From NCBI GenBank assembly GCA_964372115.1, contig CAYJPN010000041.1, positions 1 through 42,951 of the forward strand: 42,951 nt of DNA. Reading direction: 5' to 3'. Shown piece by piece: positions 36,389 through 42,951 of this stretch. This DNA comes from CG2-30-36-16 sp964372115 (lineage in GTDB: Bacteria > Bacteroidota > Ignavibacteria > Ignavibacteriales > Ignavibacteriaceae). The notes under the pieces were generated by a model. That model made no database searches. It was not told where the DNA came from and saw only the letters and a program-made list of their open reading frames with translations. Made by a program: the position numbers and the translations under genes. Numbering within the stretch: position 1 is the first letter of the stretch; each line of letters starts with the position of its first letter.

Positions 36389-36424
36389 AAAGAGGAAGAA
36401 TTATTTTTATAAATCTTCCTCTTT
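36389..36424 (+). terminator. Intrinsic terminator after nfu
   Basis: AAAGAGGAAGA pairs perfectly with TCTTCCTCTTT around 14 bases, followed after a few bases by a run of six T. It separates nfu from ogt. Confidence 0.6.
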
Positions 36425-36473
36425 AACCATCTTTTTTATAAATTGCGCTCAGATTAAAACCGGTCGACAAAAT

Positions 36474-36983
36474 ATGAGCGAACAAGTTTTCAGCGCAACA
36501 GCAAAAATAGCTTCGATTAATTTTACACTCTTTACAACGCATAAAGGGATATTTAAATTATTCATGAATGATACCGCACATCTAAGCGAGTCCACATCCA
36601 TTACTCAGCTTCATCCCGATGACCCCTACCTTTTCGGAACATTTGCGCAGCTAAAAGAATATTTCAAGACTGAAAGAAAAATGTTTGAATTGCCTTTGGA
36701 TTTGCGCGGTACGGAGTTTCAGTTAAAAGTGTGGAAACAGCTTCAAAAAATTCCTTATGGTAAAACTGTTTCGTACAAACAAATTGCTTTAGCGCTTGGT
36801 GATGCTAAAGCAGTGCGTGCTGTTGGGGGCGCAAACGGAGCAAACCCGGTTCCCATTATCGTCCCGTGTCATCGTGTAATCAATGCTGACGGCGGACTCG
36901 GCGGCTACACAGGTGGAATTCACTTGAAAGAAAAACTGCTTGAACTTGAAGGTAAATTAAGTATGGAATTGTTTGAATTTTAG
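36474..36983 (+). CDS. ogt: Methylated-DNA--protein-cysteine methyltransferase
   Basis: The protein removes O6-alkyl groups from guanine by suicidal transfer to its own cysteine. It has 169 residues from ATG 36474; a longer frame reaching into nfu is not credible because it covers the terminator. The active site is IIVPCHRVINADGGLGGYTG. The preceding helix-turn-helix region (PYGKTVSYKQIALALGDAKA, then VRAVGGANGANP) is typical of Ogt/AGT. The N-terminal domain is divergent as usual. Confidence 0.94.
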   Translation: MSEQVFSATAKIASINFTLFTTHKGIFKLFMNDTAHLSESTSITQLHPDDPYLFGTFAQLKEYFKTERKMFELPLDLRGTEFQLKVWKQLQKIPYGKTVSYKQIALALGDAKAVRAVGGANGANPVPIIVPCHRVINADGGLGGYTGGIHLKEKLLELEGKLSMELFEF

Positions 36984-37051
36984 AACAAACCTAAAAGTAT
37001 TTTCTTCCCGACAGCCGCTGCTGCCATTCCTTGTTTTTTTCAAAAACAAAA

Positions 37052-37087
37052 AAGCCAACCCCCGGTTAATTAACAAGGAGTTGGCTT
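37052..37087 (-). terminator. Intrinsic terminator of the TonB receptor gene
   Basis: AAGCCAAC pairs with GTTGGCTT; on the minus strand the stem is followed by a run of six T. It lies in the convergent space between ogt and the receptor. Confidence 0.75.
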
Positions 37088-37112
37088 ACAACTAACTAAT
37101 CAAACAAAGTTT

Positions 37113-39185
37113 TTAAAATTTATAGGTAATACCAACTTCACCGTTTATTCCTGGCTGAGGAGCTTTATCCATCAACCAGCCGCCTTCTTCAAACGGCGAA
37201 GCAGTGTAATACTTCTGATTGAATAAATTTGAAGTGATTATAAAAAAGCCGAAGTTACCTACAACATTATCGCCTCTTAATGTTGCGTCAACAACTGCGT
37301 GTCCCTTTACTTTTGTCAAATCAATTCTTGTTATATCGCTGCTGTATCTTACTCTTGTAGAAATTGAATATTGATTATAATGATAAGCAACGCCGGCGTT
37401 AACTTTATTTTGAGCAACTTTGTTTATCTTGTCGCCGTTTTCTTGTTTAGCATCAAGATAAGAATAAAATACAAAGGCATTAAAGTTGGCAAGTATATAT
37501 TCAAACTTTAGCTCAAACCCTTTTGTTTCAGGTTTACCAAGATTAATATTTTTCTGCCACGGGAAATTTCCATCGGGCACAATAAGGTTTTCCATTTTGT
37601 TGTAAAAAGAATTTAATGAAATATTGAAATTGCTCGATATATTTCTGGAGATATTCAGCGCAAACGATTGCAGTTTTTCAGGTTTTAATTCTGGATTAGG
37701 ATAAAAACCAAATGCACCCGCGCTCCAATGTTCGTATGCATTATATTTTGACGGCTGGATATAAGCCTGACCGAATAATAGTTTTACGTTGGTAGCGTCA
37801 TCGGGTGACCAAACAAGACCGGCTCTCGGATTTACTACGCCTTTGTACACCGAGTTATAATCGTACCTTGCACCGCCGTTAATCTGAAGGTTATCCAAAA
37901 TTTTATATGTTAACTCGGCAAACGATGCATAATTCTGGTAATCAAATACGCCGAAATATACCCTTTGATTTCTATAACGCGGGTCGATTGTCGGGTCATT
38001 CGGGTAATCTACATAATCGTATAATTCTTGCGCATTAAACGGGGCTGCCAAATTATTCGTTTTCGGGAATGCGCTTACCTGTTCGTACATTAATCCGGCA
38101 ACAAATTTTGTTTTTTCATTTACCGTATAATTAAAAAGCTCATCGAGTTTAAAGCTTGTTGATTTTGCATATTTATATTGGGGACCGAAACTGTACATAA
38201 AACCGCTTTCCTTATCAACTATATAATCGGAATAGGATGCGGTTGAGGAGATTGAGAAATTTTCGGCATCATAAGAGTGTTCGAGATAAATCTTATTTAT
38301 TATTTGATGCCAGAAATAAGTATCGTTGTACAAAAATGAAATTCCGTTTTGTGTTACGTCTGTCGATGGACCATTCGGTTCCTTCGCATCCATTCTATAC
38401 ACACCAAGAGTAAAACCTTTAAAACGAAGTTTTGCATTTACATTATAATCTGCAACAGGCTGTTTCCATGATGTATTGTTTGCGTGATATAGACTGGCGT
38501 CTCTAAATATATCGGCGGCGCTAAAATCATTTAGTACATTTATTCCATCTGATTTTAAATAACGAAGTGACAGCGATACGGAAAGATCATCATTAATTTT
38601 ACGTCCGAGTAATGTGGCAACATCAACACTATTGTTTTTACCGTACGAAACATTTACTTCCCCGCCGGTTTCAATATCTTTTGTAATCAAATTTATTACG
38701 CCGCTGTAAGCATCGGCGCCATACATTGCGGAAGAGGGACCGTAAACTATTTCAATTCGCTGAATATCAAATAACGGAAGGTTATTGCCGTAAACAAAAT
38801 TTTCTCCGGCGGGCGAATTTAGTTTTTTGCCATCCAATAAAATCATTAATTTGTTATTACCGAGAATACCGCGATTCATTACCAATGTTCTAACTTCGCC
38901 TTCAACGTTTTCGGAAATATCAAAACCGGGCAAATCTCTTAGCACATCGCCAAGGTCTTTATAACCACGTTCGGCAATTTGTTTGTCGGTTATTACAGTT
39001 AAAGTAGCCGGCGCATCCGAAACTTTTTGAGTAACCTTTGAGGCTGTTACTGTCATTAGCTTCATCATGTCTTCGAAAGAGAGAAATTCAACTTCAATTT
39101 CAGTAGAAGCAGTATCTTGCTGGGGGAAAAGAGAGACGAAATTAAGGATAAAAAATGCTATAGTAAAAATAATTTTTACTTTCAT
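37113..39185 (-). CDS. TonB-dependent outer membrane receptor
   Basis: The 690-aa protein has a signal peptide (KIIFTIAFFILNFVSLFPQQ), a plug domain (DAPATLTVITDKQIAERGYK, then LRDLPGFDI and VYGPSSAMYGADAYSGVINL), and a 22-strand-type barrel ending in an aromatic residue (GEVGITYKF). The organisation is of the BtuB/colicin-I-receptor kind rather than the larger SusC type: there is no SusD partner and no carboxypeptidase-like N-terminal domain. The ligand (metal chelate, vitamin or other) cannot be told. It is a single gene with a GGAG site and a structured leader. Confidence 0.9.
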   Translation of the reverse strand: MKVKIIFTIAFFILNFVSLFPQQDTASTEIEVEFLSFEDMMKLMTVTASKVTQKVSDAPATLTVITDKQIAERGYKDLGDVLRDLPGFDISENVEGEVRTLVMNRGILGNNKLMILLDGKKLNSPAGENFVYGNNLPLFDIQRIEIVYGPSSAMYGADAYSGVINLITKDIETGGEVNVSYGKNNSVDVATLLGRKINDDLSVSLSLRYLKSDGINVLNDFSAADIFRDASLYHANNTSWKQPVADYNVNAKLRFKGFTLGVYRMDAKEPNGPSTDVTQNGISFLYNDTYFWHQIINKIYLEHSYDAENFSISSTASYSDYIVDKESGFMYSFGPQYKYAKSTSFKLDELFNYTVNEKTKFVAGLMYEQVSAFPKTNNLAAPFNAQELYDYVDYPNDPTIDPRYRNQRVYFGVFDYQNYASFAELTYKILDNLQINGGARYDYNSVYKGVVNPRAGLVWSPDDATNVKLLFGQAYIQPSKYNAYEHWSAGAFGFYPNPELKPEKLQSFALNISRNISSNFNISLNSFYNKMENLIVPDGNFPWQKNINLGKPETKGFELKFEYILANFNAFVFYSYLDAKQENGDKINKVAQNKVNAGVAYHYNQYSISTRVRYSSDITRIDLTKVKGHAVVDATLRGDNVVGNFGFFIITSNLFNQKYYTASPFEEGGWLMDKAPQPGINGEVGITYKF

Positions 39186-39300
39186 AAATAACTCCGGAAA
39201 ATATATTTAGAAATAGTTTTAGGTCTCCCCCGGAAAGAAAGTAGCGGCACATACCCGAAAGCCAATCCAATTTAATGATCGAAGTTATTTTTGATTTGTT
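39186..39300 (-). promoter_or_regulatory. 5' leader of the TonB receptor gene
   Basis: The minus-strand leader contains a G-rich segment (TTTCCGGGGGAGACC) that can pair through UUCCGG with the CCGGAG of the ribosome-binding site at about 39190-39196, possibly hiding it. It does not show the conserved elements of cobalamin or TPP riboswitches that I would expect. The rest of the gap up to 39429 is AT-rich and shows no gene. Confidence 0.3.
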
Positions 39301-39429
39301 TAATATCGGGGAATGATTGTTACCGGTTATTCATTTAATGCTGATGTTATTTTATAAAAAACTTAGTTGAATTTGTTGTGCAGAAGAGTGGTAATTGATG
39401 AGAAACAACCCGAACCAGGAATTGATTAA

Positions 39430-39463
39430 AAATACCTGCCCGAAATAATTCAGACAGGTATTT
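39430..39463 (-). terminator. Intrinsic terminator after the KamA-like gene
   Basis: AAATACCTG pairs with CAGGTATTT, with T runs on both strands. It sits directly past the kamA-like stop. Confidence 0.75.
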
Positions 39464-39470
39464 TTTTTTC

Positions 39471-40859
39471 TTAATCTATCGCGTATTCGGCATCTACGGC
39501 AATCCCGTCATCATTTTCATTATGGAAAAACATCTGTCCGTAGTTGCTGCTTATAATCTGGTTAAGTTCATCCTGGAAGAAAAACCTATCTTTCCCGAAG
39601 GCGGGACGGAGTTGTTTAAACCAGGTTGCATTTGCATCGTAGTTTGCAAAAAATATTTTTTTATTCCAATCGGGGTTTCGCCCCTGTAAAAATGTAAGAG
39701 CAAAAACTTTTTCGCCGTTTATCTCGGTGATTCCTTCAATTGAAACTTTACCCGGAAGCGCCGACATGCTTGGACCGCGCACGGTGCGCGCTAATCCGGA
39801 AACCTGTTTATAAGCTTCACGGTAAATATTATAAGCACGCTCCAGTGGTATTGAAAAATGATGTTTTGCTCCGGTATCTCTTTCAATAAAAAAGTAATAG
39901 GGAATTAATCCGAGATTAACCTGGTCTCGCCACAAACGTGCCCATATATTCGGGTCGTCATTAACGTGTTTTACAAGCGGTGATTGTGTTCTTATTTGTG
40001 CGCCCGTATTTCTTATCCTTCTTACAGCCTCATGCGACACTTCGGTGCTTAGTTCCTTCCAATGATTATAGTGACCCATCAAACTTAAATGTTTGCCGGA
40101 GTTTACAACTTTCTCAAAAAGTTTTAGAACGCCGTCAGCGTCTTTATCGGTAACATATTTGTAGGGCCAGTAGGCAACAGATTTTGTGCCGATGCGGATA
40201 GAACGTAAGTGATTAAACTCAGGCTCGAGCAGCGGGAGAATGTATGTCTCAAGTTTTTTAAGACTCATTATCATGGGGTCGCCCCCTGTTAGAAGAATAT
40301 CGGTTACTTCTTTATGCTGGGAAACATATTTTTGAAATCTTTTCGATTCATCTGTTGCAAACCGTAAATCGTCCATACCAACAAACTGTGCCCAACGGAA
40401 ACAAAATGTACAGTATGCGTGGCATGTTTGTCCGCTTGAAGGGAATATTAGACATGTTTCTCTGTATTTGTGTTGTACGCCCTGCACCGGTTCTTCACCC
40501 ATTGAAGGGATATTGATTGTCATTTGCCCTGCCGGGTGCGGGTTTAGCTCAAGCCGAATATCATCAGCCGCTTGATTAATTTCTGCAATAGATGATTTTT
40601 TTCTTAAAACATCCGCCATAGCGTCAAACTGTTCATTACTTAGCATATCCTTTTGCATAAATGTAAGCTGAAACAGCGGATCATCGGGCACTTTGTCCCA
40701 ATCAATTAATTCTTCGATAACATAATTATTAGTTCTAAAAGGAAGAACATGAGACACCACCTTAATGGCAAATCGTTCATCTTCCGAAAGAACTTTTAGC
40801 TGGGGGATGTTATCGATGTCTTTTAGTCCGTAAAACCTCATCTTCCTGGGGTTTATCAT
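39471..40859 (-). CDS. KamA family radical SAM protein (lysine 2,3-aminomutase-like)
   Basis: The 462-aa protein has the radical SAM CxxxCxxC in GQTCHAYCTFCFRW (about residues 145-152) and DILLTGGDPMIMS near 188, as in lysine 2,3-aminomutase. It also keeps a Lys in SALPGKVSIEG, where the family PLP lysine lies. In characterised lysine aminomutases the segment reads DAPGGGGK, where the Asp contacts the substrate amine; here that Asp is not evident, so the substrate may not be lysine. It has a GAGAGGATG ribosome-binding region and its own terminator, so it is monocistronic. No lysine-fermentation genes are adjacent. Confidence 0.85.
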   Translation of the reverse strand: MINPRKMRFYGLKDIDNIPQLKVLSEDERFAIKVVSHVLPFRTNNYVIEELIDWDKVPDDPLFQLTFMQKDMLSNEQFDAMADVLRKKSSIAEINQAADDIRLELNPHPAGQMTINIPSMGEEPVQGVQHKYRETCLIFPSSGQTCHAYCTFCFRWAQFVGMDDLRFATDESKRFQKYVSQHKEVTDILLTGGDPMIMSLKKLETYILPLLEPEFNHLRSIRIGTKSVAYWPYKYVTDKDADGVLKLFEKVVNSGKHLSLMGHYNHWKELSTEVSHEAVRRIRNTGAQIRTQSPLVKHVNDDPNIWARLWRDQVNLGLIPYYFFIERDTGAKHHFSIPLERAYNIYREAYKQVSGLARTVRGPSMSALPGKVSIEGITEINGEKVFALTFLQGRNPDWNKKIFFANYDANATWFKQLRPAFGKDRFFFQDELNQIISSNYGQMFFHNENDDGIAVDAEYAID

Positions 40860-41128
40860 GGTAACATCCTCTCTTTTTTTTATTTACAGAATTAGCGCGG
40901 CATGTGCTTTTATTTCAGAAATGTTTCTATCAATATGGTCTGGGCAATCGTATCATTTTTGTTAGCTTATTCGTATATGCCGTTTTTATGATTGCCCCGG
41001 AATGCGCTTTAGAAAAGAATATAAAATTTATTTGTTGTAAATCAAGGCACAGAAATATGACGGGATTAAAAATTGACAAATTGTTTGATTTTCGTATAAA
41101 AATTAAAATATTTTTTTTCATTATGGGT

Positions 41129-41815
41129 TTATTTTATACTTACAAACCCTTCAACAGATTCATCAACAAACTTTTTTACAAGCTCTTTTGTTTTTCTTCC
41201 GTCGTTATCTTCAACACCCGTGTGTGAATCAACCCCGGCCGGGTTTACTTTTAATATTGAATTTTTTACGTTCACCGGATTTAAACCGCCGGCAAGTATA
41301 ATTGGTTTAGCAGAAATTTCCACAAGTCTGCGGCTTACAGCCCAATCGTGTGTTTTGCCTGTAGCGCCCGATGCGCCTGTTGAGGGATCGAATGTATCGG
41401 TTATAAACGCGTCAATATATGGTTCAAAAATTTTTAACGATTCTAATAATTCTTCAATATTGTTTTCTCTTACAATAAGACTTTTAATTATTTTCAACCG
41501 GCTGTTTAACCGTTTTAATTTTTGTAATTCTTTTACTTCAACCGGAGCGTGAAGCTGAACGATTTTTGCGCCAAGCGAATTACAAAATTCATTTATTTCA
41601 TTTGCCGTATTTAAATAAGTAATAAGCACCCCGTAAACCGGCGGAACAAATGATTTGATGAGAGCTGCGGCCTGCGCTTCGGTTAAATCTTCGGAGTGAT
41701 AATCGAGTCGTAACGGAAACCCGATATAATTTACGCCGCATTCAATCAATAAATCGGCTTCTTCTTTATCGTGCACACCGGCTATTTGTATAAAGTTTTT
41801 TGAAAAATCAATCAT
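41129..41815 (-). CDS. Phosphoribosylanthranilate isomerase-like protein
   Basis: From ATG 41815 the protein has 228 residues and the TrpF barrel pattern: an N-terminal strand FIQIAGVHDKEEADLLIECG, then AKIVQLHA, AFITDTFDPSTGASGATGKT, and the phosphate-binding GGLNPVNVKNSI with GVDSHTGVE. TrpF enzymes start with KICG, where the Cys is the general base; here that position is Ala (IAG), while the Asp in ITD is kept. No other trp gene is nearby. It may be a divergent isomerase or a paralog with another substrate. A longer frame to 41956 would cover a terminator and is rejected. Confidence 0.75.
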   Translation of the reverse strand: MIDFSKNFIQIAGVHDKEEADLLIECGVNYIGFPLRLDYHSEDLTEAQAAALIKSFVPPVYGVLITYLNTANEINEFCNSLGAKIVQLHAPVEVKELQKLKRLNSRLKIIKSLIVRENNIEELLESLKIFEPYIDAFITDTFDPSTGASGATGKTHDWAVSRRLVEISAKPIILAGGLNPVNVKNSILKVNPAGVDSHTGVEDNDGRKTKELVKKFVDESVEGFVSIK

Positions 41816-41926
41816 ATGGATAACATTGAAGTTTGTAATTATTTTTTCCAAAGATATAACAAATTGAGGTAATAGAATAGCTGAAATAATTGAAGAAGGA
41901 TAAAAAAGAATTAGAGAGGAATAAAA

Positions 41927-41962
41927 AAAGCATTGAGGTTTTTTTTTGCTGCCCAATGCTTT
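41927..41962 (-). terminator. Intrinsic terminator after the HEAT-repeat gene
   Basis: AAAGCATTG pairs with CAATGCTTT around 18 bases; on the minus strand it is followed by a T run. It lies 38 bases past the stop of the HEAT-repeat gene. Confidence 0.7.
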
Positions 41963-41999
41963 GTAAGCAGGTTTTTATTTTTCATATAACATTCCAAAC

Positions 42000-42440
42000 C
42001 TACTTTAGCTCATTTATTACAGAGTATAACGAGTTGGCGCCGGCGGCTTCTTTCAAAATCGCAAAGCTTATTCTTCTTACTTTCGGAGAAGAATCGTGTA
42101 TTGAAAGTTTTTTTACCGTTTCAAGACCTTCCTCGTCACCAAGTCTGAATAGTGAAAGCGCAATAAGTATTCTTGTGTTTGCGTCTTCTTCAACCTTAAG
42201 CCTTTTAATAAGCGCGGCGGCGGATTGGTTAACTTTGTAGTAACCAGCCATATAAATGCTGCTTTTTCTCAAACCCGCGTTATCACTTTCTATTCCTCTT
42301 ATCAAGTCGTTTATTGCTCTATGGCCGAACTGTGATGAAGATGTTGTTATTCTTACTTTTTCTGAATTTGTTTTTTGAGCTAAGAGAGAAACAGATAAAA
42401 GAACCGCCAACATTGCCGCTGTATAAATTATTCGTTTCAT
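42000..42440 (-). CDS. Small exported HEAT-repeat protein
   Basis: From ATG 42440 the protein has 146 residues and a clean signal peptide (KRIIYTAAMLAVLLSVSLLA, cut at AQ). The mature part consists of about three HEAT-like helical repeats: RGIESDNAGLRKSSIYMAG, VEEDANTRILIALSLFRLGD, and IHDSSPKVRRISFAILKEAA. Such repeats bind proteins; the partner is unknown. A longer frame to 42521 has no signal peptide at its end and is less likely. It has its own terminator. Confidence 0.75.
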   Translation of the reverse strand: MKRIIYTAAMLAVLLSVSLLAQKTNSEKVRITTSSSQFGHRAINDLIRGIESDNAGLRKSSIYMAGYYKVNQSAAALIKRLKVEEDANTRILIALSLFRLGDEEGLETVKKLSIHDSSPKVRRISFAILKEAAGANSLYSVINELK

Positions 42441-42650
42441 TTTATTATCCTTTCGATTTGTGAAATAGTTAATCATAATTTCCATAACAAAACTACACCT
42501 GCGGGATGTCACGGTTGTCATTATGTTGTAAAAGGATTGTCAAAAGATGTCACAACAGAAGTCGGGGGAGACACGGATAGGGGAATTGTAAAAAATAATT
42601 GGCGCACATCTGTTTCATCTGAGTCAATCTGCGTTCTACTTTTGAGGGAA

Positions 42651-42777
42651 TAGCACACGGACGACACGGATTGCACGGATTAACACGGACAGAAAATAAA
42701 ATAATAATCTGTGAAATCCGCGTCTTATTTTTTCCCCACACTAAAATATAATTGCTTGATGGGGTGGACAATTAATA
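42651..42777. repeat. CACGGATT-type intergenic repeat, copy 1
   Basis: This copy starts TAGCACACGGACGAC and ends ACAATTAATA. The left part repeats CACGGA at about 10-base spacing; the right part has the complementary AATCTGTG/AATCCGCG. It lacks about 10 bases of the second copy (one CTGTGCAAAT module). From 42441 to 42650 I see no gene or clear signal. Confidence 0.75.
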
Positions 42778-42808
42778 ATAAAACTTGCGTGCTGTGTTTG
42801 GGGGAAGA

Positions 42809-42946
42809 TAGCACACGGACGACAAGGATTGCACGGATTAACACGGACGGGAAAATAAAAAAATAATCTGTGCAAATCTGTGAAATCCGTGTCTTGTTTT
42901 TTCCCCCCGCTAAAATATAATTGCTTGATGGAGTGGACAATTAATA
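42809..42946. repeat. CACGGATT-type intergenic repeat, copy 2
   Basis: This is the second tandem copy, 158 bases from the first. Left arm modules (CACGGATTAACACGGAC) are roughly complementary to the right arm (AATCTGTGAAATCCGTGTC), so it can fold into a long imperfect hairpin. Minus-strand frames through it would code Cys-Pro-Asn-rich repeats and are not genes. Confidence 0.75.
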
Positions 42947-42951
42947 GGAAT

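Noticed and set aside
39186..39300. Cobalamin riboswitch upstream of the TonB receptor
   Set aside because: GGGGGAGACC superficially recalls the B12 box, but the GCCACTG element and the full box are missing.
42550..42940. Two minus-strand open frames coding Cys-Pro-Asn-rich peptides
   Set aside because: They simply translate the CACGGATT repeat; both share the same start peptide because of the duplication.
42651..42946. CRISPR-like repetition
   Set aside because: Modules are about 8-10 bases without unique spacers of constant length, and no cas genes are present.

Overview
The window looks like the chromosome of an AT-rich Gram-negative bacterium of the Bacteroidota/Chlorobiota (FCB) group, most likely near Ignavibacteria. 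The evidence is a type IX secretion (T9SS) C-terminal sorting domain, a TonB-dependent receptor, lipid A genes (lpxB, lpxK), many genes without a clear Shine-Dalgarno, frequent TTG starts, RHS tips with small immunity genes, and dispersed CACGGATT-type repeats. The taxonomic placement is inferred from gene content; no marker gene was compared.

Left accessory region (1-5300, all minus strand). This is a decayed array of RHS (polymorphic toxin) tips. In transcription order it holds: an IS3-type transposase tail; an RHS core cut by the IS and by an in-frame stop; an RHS tip with a glycine-zipper C-terminus and a 116-aa candidate immunity gene; a second tip without a start codon, with a different C-terminus and a 3-TM candidate immunity gene; a short RHS fragment; a HEPN/nucleotidyltransferase toxin-antitoxin pair with a perfect inverted repeat at its start; and a further RHS fragment running off the left edge. 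Two of the RHS fragments carry small hairpin-forming insertions.

Core region (5556-42440). A secreted BNR/VPS10-type beta-propeller protein, an HD hydrolase and a SemiSWEET sugar transporter come first. A long run of minus-strand housekeeping genes follows: gpsA-plsY (phospholipid synthesis), queA-ispD, ppdK, then a tight cluster lpxB - DUF374 acyltransferase - lpxK with an isoprenylcysteine-methyltransferase-like gene, a HAD phosphatase, a T9SS cargo protein, smc, a membrane-bound GH2-like protein and tpiA. Divergent from tpiA is a plus-strand run queC-queF-glnD-murI, meeting an L-asparaginase gene tail to tail. Next are nfu and ogt (plus), then minus-strand genes for a TonB receptor, a KamA-like radical SAM protein, a TrpF-like barrel lacking the usual cysteine, and a HEAT-repeat protein. 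Several good intrinsic terminators separate these units.

Right edge (42441-42951). There is no gene here. It holds two tandem copies of a roughly 130-140 bp repeat built from CACGGATT/AATCCGTG modules that can fold on itself.

Functional themes: queuosine synthesis (queC, queF, queA) is split over two loci; envelope biogenesis (plsY, gpsA, lpxB, lpxK, DUF374, murI, ispD) dominates the core. The most unusual part is the RHS array with its hairpin insertions and embedded HEPN/MNT module.
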